From the NCBI GenBank assembly GCA_001414325.1, contig LLKB01000006.1, positions 124,001-188,000 of the forward strand: a stretch of DNA of 64,000 nucleotides, given 5' to 3'. The stretch comes from Butyribacter intestini. Its GTDB lineage: Bacteria > Bacillota > Clostridia > Lachnospirales > Lachnospiraceae. A model generated the notes under the pieces. It ran no database searches. It saw only the letters and a program-made list of their open reading frames with translations, and had not been told where the DNA came from. Below are positions 26,058 to 34,502 of the stretch, piece by piece (the first letter of the stretch is position 1; each line of letters starts with the position of its first letter). A program made the translations under genes and the position numbers.

Positions 26058-28469
26058 TTGTTAAGCAAAATAGAATTTGACATAATAAATATGTTATATG
26101 AAAATGATAAATTGACTGAAAAAGAATTGGCAATTAAATTATACAAGGATGTAGAGAAAATTAAAGTTGCAAAAAAAAAATTATCAGATAAAGGCTACTT
26201 AATTGATAGTAGAGTTTCTATAACAGGGGAAAAAATATTAAAAGAACATGAGATAGAAAATGCAATAATATTGGCAGCAGGTATGTCAACAAGATTTGTG
26301 CCTTTAAGTTTTGAAAAACCCAAAGGGTTGTTAAAAGTTAAGGGACAGGTTTTGATTGAAAGACAGATACTTCAACTTAGAGAAAAAGGAATAGATGAAA
26401 TTATAATAGTAGTTGGATATATGAAAGAACAATTTAAATATTTAATCGATAAATTTGGTGTTATATTAATAGAAACAAAGGAATATGAGAAAAAAAATAA
26501 TCATTCAAGTATTTATGCAGCTAGAAAGTATTTGAAAAATTCAATAATTACATCTTCAGATTTATATTTTAAAGAAAATATTTTTCAAAAATATGCTTAT
26601 GATGCATATTATACTGCTGTTTATAAAAGAGGAAAAACCGCGGAGAGAGGTATTATATTAGATGAGGATGATAGAATATTAAATACCATGTATGGTGATA
26701 GATGTTATGATATTTGGGTAACATTAGGTTACGCTTTTTTTAATCAGAGATTTTCGAATAATTTGATTAAAATTTTGGATGCAATATATGATTTACCAGA
26801 AACATATAATAAATTTTGGGCTGATATACAAGATGAAAATTTGAAAGAGTTGTATATGTATGCGAAATTATGTGATGAAAATGTGATATATGAATTTGAT
26901 TCATTAGAGGAATTGAGAAAATTCGACAAGAAATATTTAGTGAATTCTGAATCTAATATAATGCGCCAAGTATGCTATATGTTGGGGGCAAGAGAGGATG
27001 AAATTATAGATATTGAGTCATTAAGAAAAATAAAGAAAACTTTATTTAGATTTAAATTTAGAGATTGTTTCTATATCTGTGATGTGGCTGAAAATGACAA
27101 TTATAAAATTTCTTATGAAGGTTATGTATATTATTTATGTAGAGATATTAAAAAGAAGTTCGTAAGATTATACAAAATAGACAAAAGTATTAAAGTAATG
27201 GGGAAAAATGACTATAATATAAAAAAAGATTTGAAACAAGTATATGAGTATTCAAAGGAATTCATAGATTATCATAAAAGAGCCTTACCTTTATGTGCAG
27301 CAGAAAATGTGATATCGAAATTTGTAAATTTGCCTTTGACATATGGATTTCAAGAACGATATATCATGAATAATACATATTCTTTTAATATGGAAGATAA
27401 TTTTATCGGTTGTGAAAAATTGTTTCCATTTTATCAAAAGATATCAGAAATATGCAGCATAATGTTTGGGGCAAGATATACAGATGCCAGACCGTTTAGT
27501 GGAATGAACTGTATTGATATGATTGTAAAAACAGTATGCAAACCAGGTGATAAAATTATGATATTGGGAAAAGAGCATGGCGGGCATGCATCAGTAAAAC
27601 CAGTTGTAGAAAGATTAGGATTAAAGACTTTTATTGCACCATTTTCTGTTAAGAATTTAGATTTAAAATATGAAGAATTAAATGATATGGTAAAAAGAGA
27701 AAAGATTCAGTATATATTATTAGCACCGTCAGATATAATTAAAGCTTTTGATTTGGAAAAAATAGATACCTCATCATGTGTATTAATGTGGGACTGTAGT
27801 CAATTACTAGGATTGATTGCTGCAAAATTATGCAAAAATCCTTTAGACAATATGGATAATGTAATTATGTTTGCAGGAACACATAAGACTTTTCCCGGAC
27901 CAGCATCAGGACTAATAATGACAAATGAAAAATATTTACATGATAGAATGGAAACACAAATTAATCCTAAATATTTAAGACATTCTCAGATGCATCAAAA
28001 GATCTCTTTATTATTTGCTTTGATAGAATTTGAAATGTATGGTGTTGATTATATGGCACATATGGTACATTGTTCTAATTATTTAGGTGAAAAGCTGCAA
28101 GAGGCTGGTTATGATATTGCAAGAGTAAATGGGCAAATATCATATACACATCAAATTTTTATAAGATGTGATGAAAATTTGATGAATACTATATATGATA
28201 ATGCATATAGATGTGAAGTTACATTAAATAAAAAAGTGAAAGAATTATTTAACGGCTATGGAATCCGTATAGGAACGCAGGAAATAGCCAGGTATAATTG
28301 GGATGATAATGCATTAGATATTGTTGCAAAAATAGTTAAACTATTATCTCAAAAAAATATAGATATAGATAGAGTTTTAAAACTTAAGAATAAATTACCT
28401 GAAAAAAAATTATCATATACATTTTTAGATAAGGAAATAAATGATTTTTGGGAATTAGAAAGGTATTAA
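26058..28469 (+). CDS. Four-part fusion: winged helix, LicC-like cytidylyltransferase, kinase-lobe remnant, SHMT-like PLP domain
   Basis: The 803 residues read as four parts. Residues 1-65 are a MarR-like winged helix (IDFDIINMLYEND-like, KELAIKLYKD). Residues about 68-285 are a LicC nucleotidyltransferase (IILAAGMSTRF, FEKPKGLLKVKG, IIVVGYMKEQF). Residues about 285-385 align with the start of the LicA-like kinase at 30782 but lack its RHPG motif. Residues about 395-803 are a serine-hydroxymethyltransferase-like PLP fold (GGHASVKP, VMFAGTHKTFPGPASGL, lysine K610). It starts with TTG after AAGGGGGA. It may both build and CDP-activate an amino alcohol; the exact reaction is unknown. Confidence 0.8.
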   Translation: MLSKIEFDIINMLYENDKLTEKELAIKLYKDVEKIKVAKKKLSDKGYLIDSRVSITGEKILKEHEIENAIILAAGMSTRFVPLSFEKPKGLLKVKGQVLIERQILQLREKGIDEIIIVVGYMKEQFKYLIDKFGVILIETKEYEKKNNHSSIYAARKYLKNSIITSSDLYFKENIFQKYAYDAYYTAVYKRGKTAERGIILDEDDRILNTMYGDRCYDIWVTLGYAFFNQRFSNNLIKILDAIYDLPETYNKFWADIQDENLKELYMYAKLCDENVIYEFDSLEELRKFDKKYLVNSESNIMRQVCYMLGAREDEIIDIESLRKIKKTLFRFKFRDCFYICDVAENDNYKISYEGYVYYLCRDIKKKFVRLYKIDKSIKVMGKNDYNIKKDLKQVYEYSKEFIDYHKRALPLCAAENVISKFVNLPLTYGFQERYIMNNTYSFNMEDNFIGCEKLFPFYQKISEICSIMFGARYTDARPFSGMNCIDMIVKTVCKPGDKIMILGKEHGGHASVKPVVERLGLKTFIAPFSVKNLDLKYEELNDMVKREKIQYILLAPSDIIKAFDLEKIDTSSCVLMWDCSQLLGLIAAKLCKNPLDNMDNVIMFAGTHKTFPGPASGLIMTNEKYLHDRMETQINPKYLRHSQMHQKISLLFALIEFEMYGVDYMAHMVHCSNYLGEKLQEAGYDIARVNGQISYTHQIFIRCDENLMNTIYDNAYRCEVTLNKKVKELFNGYGIRIGTQEIARYNWDDNALDIVAKIVKLLSQKNIDIDRVLKLKNKLPEKKLSYTFLDKEINDFWELERY

Positions 28470-28472
28470 AAT

Positions 28473-30746
28473 ATGAACATAGAAAATGAATTTAATAAAA
28501 TAGTTAGTGGTTTAAAAGAGTTTCGAAATCATGATTTTTTAGAAAATGAGATTAAAAAAAGTTTTTTAGAAATGATTTATAAATTAGAAGGAAAAAGAGT
28601 GATTATACGAGGTGCTGGCATACATACTGAACATTTTCTGGATAATATAAAAAGAGAAGGGTATTTAAGCAAAATTAATATTTTGGCAATTGTTGATGAT
28701 ATATTGTGTGGAGAAGAAATTGAAGGCATTAAAATAATTAATAAAAATATGCAAGAAAAAATAAAGTATGATTCAGTGGTAATATCATCATTTTCATATA
28801 GAAAAGAAATGAAAAAAGATTACGATGGGAATAAAATAAATTTAGTTGATTTATATGATGAATTAGAAAAGAAAAATATAATATTAACGGCGCCTTATTA
28901 CTTTTATAGGAAAGGGTTCTATGAGACTTCTCTTTATTTGAAAAGCAAATATGAAGCTAATAAGTCAGAAGAAAATTTAGTATTGTTGATAAATAGTCTA
29001 TTAGTATTAAAAGATTTTGTTTCTGCTTTTAAGTATATTGATATATATATAAATAATAAATATAGTAATTATATGGTATATTCAGACGTTAAAAATAACT
29101 TAAAACAATTAATTAATAGTATAAAGCATTATATTAATAATCAAAATTTAAATCATATAATAATGTATTGGATAGATGCAGTTCCATTTGAAAAATTAAA
29201 ATATATACCATATCTACATAATAAAAAAGATGAGTCTCTTTTTTTTGAAAGAGTTTATTCAAGTTGTCCTAATACTCATCCGACAATGCATACTATATTT
29301 CAAGAAACACAAAGAATTGATGATTATTTGTTTTCCAAGAAAAAAATATCAGAAGAAAACAGTAAGCTTTTAAGAGAAATTAGAGATGCAGGATATGAGT
29401 TTAAATATATAGGTCATGTTGCGGATAATCATATTGAAAAAGAATATATATATTTAGAAGATGAATCAGTTTTTGATGATGATAAATTTTCTTTTTCGAT
29501 GTGTGATACATATTGGAAAATGTTACAAAAAATTATAGACACAAAAGTTCCACTCTTTGTAATCGTACATACAATATGTGAGACACATAGACCATTTATA
29601 TCATTTGGAGTAGGAGAAAATTATTCATACAAATTTAAGGAGGCAATTAATTCTAATCAGATTGAATGTAATTATAAATATATTAATGAGGAACTTAAAT
29701 TTTATAATGAAATAATACCAAATAATATTGTAAAAATATATATGTCAGATCATGGTATTAATTTTATGCGCAATGAATGGAATTTTTTGGAAAGAAAGAT
29801 AAGAACTTTTTGCATCATTGATGGTGGAAATATAAAACCTGCGAAAATAGAAGAAATATTGTCTTATAAAAATATGATATATGTAATAAAATTTATATTA
29901 ACAAATGAAAAAGGATATATTCAAAAGGCTGTTGATAAGTATGCATTATTACAGGATGTTGATTTATATAATAAATCAAGAGTAAATAAAACTATTAAAG
30001 AGAATAATCATATTTATGGTATGGCATATAGATGTGTGGTGACTAAATTTGATAAATTTATTAAGATAGCTAATGGAAAAGAAATTTATTATAAATTGGA
30101 AAATGAAAATATAAATTTAATTGATTGTGCTGAGTATAAAGATAGAATTGAGCAATTAAGAAGACTAGCTGGTAATTATTTTTTGAATATTAAAGAAATA
30201 CCGGAATTCGCTAATGCATTAAAATTATACAAAAAAGAAAAAGGCAATGTATATTGGATTACAGGGCTTTCTGGTGCTGGAAAGACAACAATTGGAAAGT
30301 TGTTGTACAATAGAATTAAAGACAAAAAAGACAATGTTATTTTTTTGGATGGAGATGTACTCCGTGAAGTATACCAGACAAAAGATTATAGTAATGAAGG
30401 GCGGTTAAATCTTGCCTTACAGCATGGACGTTTATGCAAGATGCTTTCAGAACAAGGGATAGATGTTGTAATTTGTGTTATTGCAATGTATGATGAGTGT
30501 AGACAGTGGAATCATGATAATATTGAAAATTATCATGAGATTTATTTAAGAGTCTCAATTGATGAATTGATTCGAAGGGATCAGAAACAATTATATTCGA
30601 GAGTGTTAAAAAAAGAAATTAGTAATGTTATGGGAATGGACATACCGTTTGAAGAGCCTAAGAATCCAGAGGTTATAATAGATAATAATGGAAATGAGTC
30701 TCCAGAACAAATTATTAATAAAATTTCAGAAAAGTTTGATATATAA
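28473..30746 (+). CDS. Fusion: Rossmann-like domain, alkaline-phosphatase-fold domain, APS-kinase-like domain
   Basis: Residues about 38-125 are a Rossmann-like domain (RVIIRGAGIHTEHF, ILAIVDDILCG). Residues about 225-480 are a sulfatase/alkaline-phosphatase-like fold: MYWIDAVPFEK (D235), SSCPNTHPTMHTI, VHTICETHRPFIS and YMSDHGINF (D426, H427). Residues about 590-757 match APS kinase: ITGLSGAGKTTIGKLL with the P-loop at 598-605, VIFLDGDVLRE, and a C-terminal VIIDNNG. No ATP sulfurylase genes are near, so sulfate activation is not implied. Cytidine-diphosphoramidate kinase of Campylobacter is a precedent for APS-kinase folds acting on other phosphoryl donors in capsule modification. Confidence 0.78.
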   Translation: MNIENEFNKIVSGLKEFRNHDFLENEIKKSFLEMIYKLEGKRVIIRGAGIHTEHFLDNIKREGYLSKINILAIVDDILCGEEIEGIKIINKNMQEKIKYDSVVISSFSYRKEMKKDYDGNKINLVDLYDELEKKNIILTAPYYFYRKGFYETSLYLKSKYEANKSEENLVLLINSLLVLKDFVSAFKYIDIYINNKYSNYMVYSDVKNNLKQLINSIKHYINNQNLNHIIMYWIDAVPFEKLKYIPYLHNKKDESLFFERVYSSCPNTHPTMHTIFQETQRIDDYLFSKKKISEENSKLLREIRDAGYEFKYIGHVADNHIEKEYIYLEDESVFDDDKFSFSMCDTYWKMLQKIIDTKVPLFVIVHTICETHRPFISFGVGENYSYKFKEAINSNQIECNYKYINEELKFYNEIIPNNIVKIYMSDHGINFMRNEWNFLERKIRTFCIIDGGNIKPAKIEEILSYKNMIYVIKFILTNEKGYIQKAVDKYALLQDVDLYNKSRVNKTIKENNHIYGMAYRCVVTKFDKFIKIANGKEIYYKLENENINLIDCAEYKDRIEQLRRLAGNYFLNIKEIPEFANALKLYKKEKGNVYWITGLSGAGKTTIGKLLYNRIKDKKDNVIFLDGDVLREVYQTKDYSNEGRLNLALQHGRLCKMLSEQGIDVVICVIAMYDECRQWNHDNIENYHEIYLRVSIDELIRRDQKQLYSRVLKKEISNVMGMDIPFEEPKNPEVIIDNNGNESPEQIINKISEKFDI

Positions 30747-30781
30747 GATAAAGAGAGTATAGATTATTTGAGGAAAATAGT

Positions 30782-32383
30782 ATGGAAAAAAATGCGATTA
30801 TTTTGGCAGCTGGAAAATCAAGCAGATTTGCACCATTTACTTATGAAAAGCCAAAAGGCTTGTTTGTCGTAAGGGGAGAAAGATTGATTGAGCGTCAGAT
30901 AAAACAATTGAAAGAAGCTGGTGTAAATGAAATTTATATTGTTGTAGGTTTTATGAAAGAAAGATATTTTTATCTTGAAGATAAGTATGATGTTTGCCTT
31001 ATTTCTAACAACAAATTTGAAAATAAGGGAAACTTATATTCACTTTTTGTAGCCCGGAAGCATATGAAGAATACATATATATGTTGTGCGGATCATTATT
31101 TTGTAGAAAATCCATTTTTAGCAGAAAAGGATTATTCATATAGGGCATGTGTATGGAAAAAAGGATGTTTTAATGAATTTGCAATTAAAAAGAGCGATTG
31201 TGAGGTTATAACTGAAGTATCAATAGGTGGAAAAAACAGCTTTGCAATGGTAGGACATGCTTATTTTACTGAAAAATTTTCTAAAATGTTTTGTGAATTT
31301 CTTGAGAATGAAATAAATGAATTTAGGGTTGCGGATTTGTTTTGGGAAGAGTTTTATGCCAAGCACATTAGTGAACTAACACTGTATGCATGTGAATTCA
31401 GTGATGAAGATATATTGGAATTTGAGTCATTAGATGATTTGAGAAGGTTTGATTCAGAATTTTTAAATAATATTGATTCTTCTATTGTTAATAATATTTG
31501 CAAATACTTAGGTGGCAAGGCAAATGAAATTGATAATATTGAAGTTATTCAGAAAGGGTTGACTAATGTTTCATTCAAGTTTGAGATGAATGATAAAACA
31601 TATGTATATAGACATCCCGGAAATACTTCGGGAAATTTAGTGGATCGTGAAGCGGAGTGCTATGCTCAAAATAAAGCTAAGGAGATTGGAATAGATAAAT
31701 CAATTATTTATATAGATAAATCGGGATGGAAAATATCAAAGTTTATAGATAAAACAATAGATTTTGATTTTAAAAGGGACAAAGCAATTTTACAGAATGC
31801 TATTGATTATATTAGAAAACTACATTCGGTGGAATGTGATGCTAACATAAAAATGTTTGACACATTTGTTGAGGCGGAGAAACTTATGGGGATAGCTTCT
31901 AAGTCTAAAGGTGACTTGTTTGATGAGTTCTCCGATTTATATGAAAAGGTTAAAATAATTAATGGGTATTTGAAAACAGATAATATAGGAAATATGGTTT
32001 TATCTCACAATGATACATATGAACCCAATTATTTATTTACAGAAGACAATAAATTATATTTGATTGACTGGGAATATGCTGGAATAAATGATGAAGCAGC
32101 AGATATTGCATGTATTTGTTGTAGAGATGATTATACGGAAGAAGAAATAAAAAGTGTGGTAGCAATGTATTTACAGAGGAAACCTGATTTTAAAGAATAT
32201 TGTCATTATTTAGCTTATGTGGTATTGACAGGCTGGTACTGGTTTTGTTGGGGACTGTATAAAGGTTCTGTAAATGATGATGATGGATTTTTCTTTCTGC
32301 CAGCATACAGAAGTTGTAAAAAGTATTCGCCAATAGTGCTTAAGTATATTAAAGAATTGAACGAGGAAAAGAGGAAAAAATAA
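30782..32383 (+). CDS. LicC-LicA fusion: CTP:phosphocholine cytidylyltransferase plus choline-type kinase
   Basis: Residues 1 to about 235 are LicC-like (IILAAGKSSRFAPF, YEKPKGLFVVRGERLIER, IVVGFMKERYF). Residues about 255-533 are a choline/ethanolamine kinase of the LicA type: YVYRHPGNTSG, LSHNDTYEPNYLF (H409-D411, Brenner motif) and LIDWEYAG (D429). Together they would phosphorylate an amino alcohol with ATP and couple it to CMP with CTP, giving the donor for LicD. The nucleotidyltransferase half is a paralogue of that in the gene at 26058. GAGGAAAA precedes the start. Confidence 0.88.
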   Translation: MEKNAIILAAGKSSRFAPFTYEKPKGLFVVRGERLIERQIKQLKEAGVNEIYIVVGFMKERYFYLEDKYDVCLISNNKFENKGNLYSLFVARKHMKNTYICCADHYFVENPFLAEKDYSYRACVWKKGCFNEFAIKKSDCEVITEVSIGGKNSFAMVGHAYFTEKFSKMFCEFLENEINEFRVADLFWEEFYAKHISELTLYACEFSDEDILEFESLDDLRRFDSEFLNNIDSSIVNNICKYLGGKANEIDNIEVIQKGLTNVSFKFEMNDKTYVYRHPGNTSGNLVDREAECYAQNKAKEIGIDKSIIYIDKSGWKISKFIDKTIDFDFKRDKAILQNAIDYIRKLHSVECDANIKMFDTFVEAEKLMGIASKSKGDLFDEFSDLYEKVKIINGYLKTDNIGNMVLSHNDTYEPNYLFTEDNKLYLIDWEYAGINDEAADIACICCRDDYTEEEIKSVVAMYLQRKPDFKEYCHYLAYVVLTGWYWFCWGLYKGSVNDDDGFFFLPAYRSCKKYSPIVLKYIKELNEEKRKK

Positions 32384-32384
32384 G

Positions 32385-33089
32385 ATGAATATTGCTATTA
32401 TATTAGCGGGTGGAATAGGTTCAAGGGTAGGAGCAGAGACACCTAAACAATTTATAGAGGTATTAGGAAAACCAATAATTGCATACACAATAGAAAAATT
32501 TCAAAATCATCGAGAAATTGATGCAATAGAGGTAGTATGTTTAGATGCATACAAAGAAAAATGTATAGAATTATGCAGTAAATATACAAAAGTAAAATGG
32601 ATAGTTAGTGGGGGAAAAGATTTTCAACACTCAGTTTTAAATGGAATCAATGAATTAAACGGGAAATTAGAGGAAGATGATAATGTATTGATTCATTATG
32701 CTGCATCACCATTTGTGGAAAATGAAATAATAAGTGATGCAATAAAAGTGTGTGATGAAAAAGGAAATGCAACATCGGCAACACCGTTTTTTTTATTAGC
32801 GGGTTCAAACGATGATGGTATAAAGTCAACAAAATGGATTGATAGGGATAAAGTTATGGGACTGAATGTTCCACATGTATATAAATTTGCCTATATAACA
32901 GGGTTATATAGGAGAGCAGTAGAGCAGAAATTACTTGATAAAGTTGAGCCGCATACGACTTCATTGATGTATGCGCTAGGAGAGACAATTTATTTTTCAA
33001 AAGGAAATCAGACGAATATAAAGATAACAACAAAGGAAGATGTTAAATTATTTGAGGGGTATGTGTTAAGAGAGAGGATGGAGAGATAG
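32385..33089 (+). CDS. IspD/TarI-like polyol-phosphate cytidylyltransferase
   Basis: This 234-residue protein belongs to the IspD family (IILAGGIGSRVGAETPKQF, GKPIIAYTIEKF, IHYAASPFV, then KITTKEDVKLFEGY). IspD proper makes CDP-methylerythritol for isoprenoids, but the TarI branch makes CDP-ribitol for teichoic acids and surface glycans. Its place behind licC-licA, with a TagF-like transferase upstream, favours TarI. No TarJ-type reductase was recognised, unless the Gfo/Idh-like half at 22462 takes that role. It begins two bases after the preceding stop. Confidence 0.83.
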   Translation: MNIAIILAGGIGSRVGAETPKQFIEVLGKPIIAYTIEKFQNHREIDAIEVVCLDAYKEKCIELCSKYTKVKWIVSGGKDFQHSVLNGINELNGKLEEDDNVLIHYAASPFVENEIISDAIKVCDEKGNATSATPFFLLAGSNDDGIKSTKWIDRDKVMGLNVPHVYKFAYITGLYRRAVEQKLLDKVEPHTTSLMYALGETIYFSKGNQTNIKITTKEDVKLFEGYVLRERMER

Positions 33090-33095
33090 AGTAAC

Positions 33096-33749
33096 ATGGA
33101 AGAATTTTTTACAGTTTTTACAGGTATTTTAAGTGCACTTATTTGTGTAATAAAATTTTATTTTGACTTAAAGAAGAATAGTACCAAGATTAGCTTGAAA
33201 GAAAAATATTATAGAAAGATATTAATACCATTTTATGTTAAATATAAAAAAAAGAAAAATAGTGGTGATTTTTGTAAAGAATTTATTAACAAAAAAAGGA
33301 AAAAATACATAGAATGTATTCCAACATATGTGATAAAAATATTAGAAAAAGAGCCAGAGAAGTTATATATGATATTAGTATTTGATTATATACATATGAG
33401 AGAAAATGATGCAAAATTTAGAAATAAAATAGATAATAATATTTGGAAGTTATTTAATATATTGCTATATTATTCAGCAATGATTGTTGGCTCTTGTGGA
33501 TTGGTAGAGTTATTATTATATATATTAGAATGGCTATTTGGGTTACAGATGAATAATACAGAGTTTATTCAATATATAATTAGTATTTTGTTGAGTTTAT
33601 TGATAGGTTTTATATATCCGATTATTTTGAAGTTTATTATGGATAGTAAGGACTTATACAATTTGAATAACAAATATATAGATAAGCAAATAGATACTAG
33701 AATGAAGTGGTATGAAAAAAATATGAACAAACAAAGATTTTTTATTTAG
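33096..33749 (+). CDS. Putative membrane protein, unknown
   Basis: I do not recognise this 217-residue basic, Lys/Ile-rich protein. Hydrophobic stretches at about 5-20 (FTVFTGILSALICVIKF), 120-148 and 153-178 suggest three membrane segments, with a charged Lys-rich loop at 25-110. It follows the IspD-like gene by six bases and ends the island next to an IS scar. It may anchor or assist the cassette, or be cargo picked up at the edge. Confidence 0.6.
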   Translation: MEEFFTVFTGILSALICVIKFYFDLKKNSTKISLKEKYYRKILIPFYVKYKKKKNSGDFCKEFINKKRKKYIECIPTYVIKILEKEPEKLYMILVFDYIHMRENDAKFRNKIDNNIWKLFNILLYYSAMIVGSCGLVELLLYILEWLFGLQMNNTEFIQYIISILLSLLIGFIYPIILKFIMDSKDLYNLNNKYIDKQIDTRMKWYEKNMNKQRFFI

Positions 33750-33769
33750 ATGTTGTGGTCAAGCTTTTT

Positions 33770-34314
33770 TTGTAACACTATGACCTAATATTTTGCCACA
33801 GAGGTTATACAAGCTCGTAGCGAGCCTCGTAAGGCGTTTTGTAATTATTATAAGAATGCGTATGTACATGGTTATATTTTTATCCGTTATGCTTGCGATA
33901 ACACTTCGAACATGAAGATTAATAATAGTGCAATTATAACGCTTACTGTCATTTGTTAAAAATAGATAAGTAAAAGCCGTATACCATTCTTGATTTATTG
34001 CATTTGCAAGAAAACTCTAGTCAGCTTGTTATCATAAACTTTGTGAGCAATAACATATTCATATGCAGGTTTCTTTTTTCTGAATATTGAAAACAGTTGC
34101 ATTTCGGCATTCATATATTTGTGAACTGTTTTGTCTAGCTCTATATGATTGCTTTTGATATATCATATTCAGTTGCAAGCCTTTTGAGGGAACATCCCTC
34201 AACAAGATGAAGTCGGACAATCTTTATCTTGAATTATGGTTCATAATGTTTGTTCATGTGTAACATATCTTGTTTATTACTAATATTATATCTTATTAGG
34301 TCGGTGTGTTGCAA
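33770..34314. mobile_element. Deleted IS3-family insertion sequence with both terminal inverted repeats
   Basis: Ends TTGTAACACTATGACCTAATA is left (33770-33790) written over 21 bases; the right end (34294-34314) is its reverse complement with 17 of 21 matches. Inside, minus-strand fragments of IS3 OrfA and OrfB remain. The element is only 545 bases, against about 1.2-1.5 kb for intact members, so most of OrfB is lost. It marks the downstream edge of the glycan island and accounts for the gap 33750-34502; the rest of that gap (34315-34502) holds nothing I can identify. Confidence 0.82.
33805..34257 (-). pseudogene. IS3-family transposase remnant (OrfA and OrfB fragments)
   Basis: On the minus strand MNKHYEP, then an in-frame stop, then FKIKIVRLHLVEG and LKRLATEYDISKAI give the helix-turn-helix of OrfA. 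Further on, SKRYNCTIINLHVRSVIAS resembles the DDE core of OrfB, and in another frame HSYNNYKTPYEARYELV is the conserved OrfB end, stopping at 33805. Stops, frameshifts and a large internal deletion make it inactive. Confidence 0.85.
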
Positions 34315-34502
34315 CTAATGTTTGGCATAACAGAGTTTTTTACACTTATGTTATTTTGGAATTTATGCTTGAGCATTTTATACTTATGAGCAGGCGACAA
34401 AGTAAAATTAATGAAAATGAAGATGTTGTTGTGAAAAGGCAGAGATTTACATAAATTTGTAATGAAATTTTAATGCTTGAACAACTATGAAGGAAAGTAC
34501 AT

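Noticed and set aside
26058-28469. Housekeeping glycine hydroxymethyltransferase (glyA)
   Set aside because: The SHMT-like domain is fused behind a winged helix and LicC domain and lies in a glycan cassette.
28473-30746. Sulfate activation (PAPS) pathway
   Set aside because: Only an APS-kinase-like domain is present; no ATP sulfurylase or sulfotransferase is seen.
32385-33089. Isoprenoid (MEP pathway) IspD
   Set aside because: No MEP genes nearby, while CDP-polyol transferases are in the same gene run, which favours a TarI-like role.
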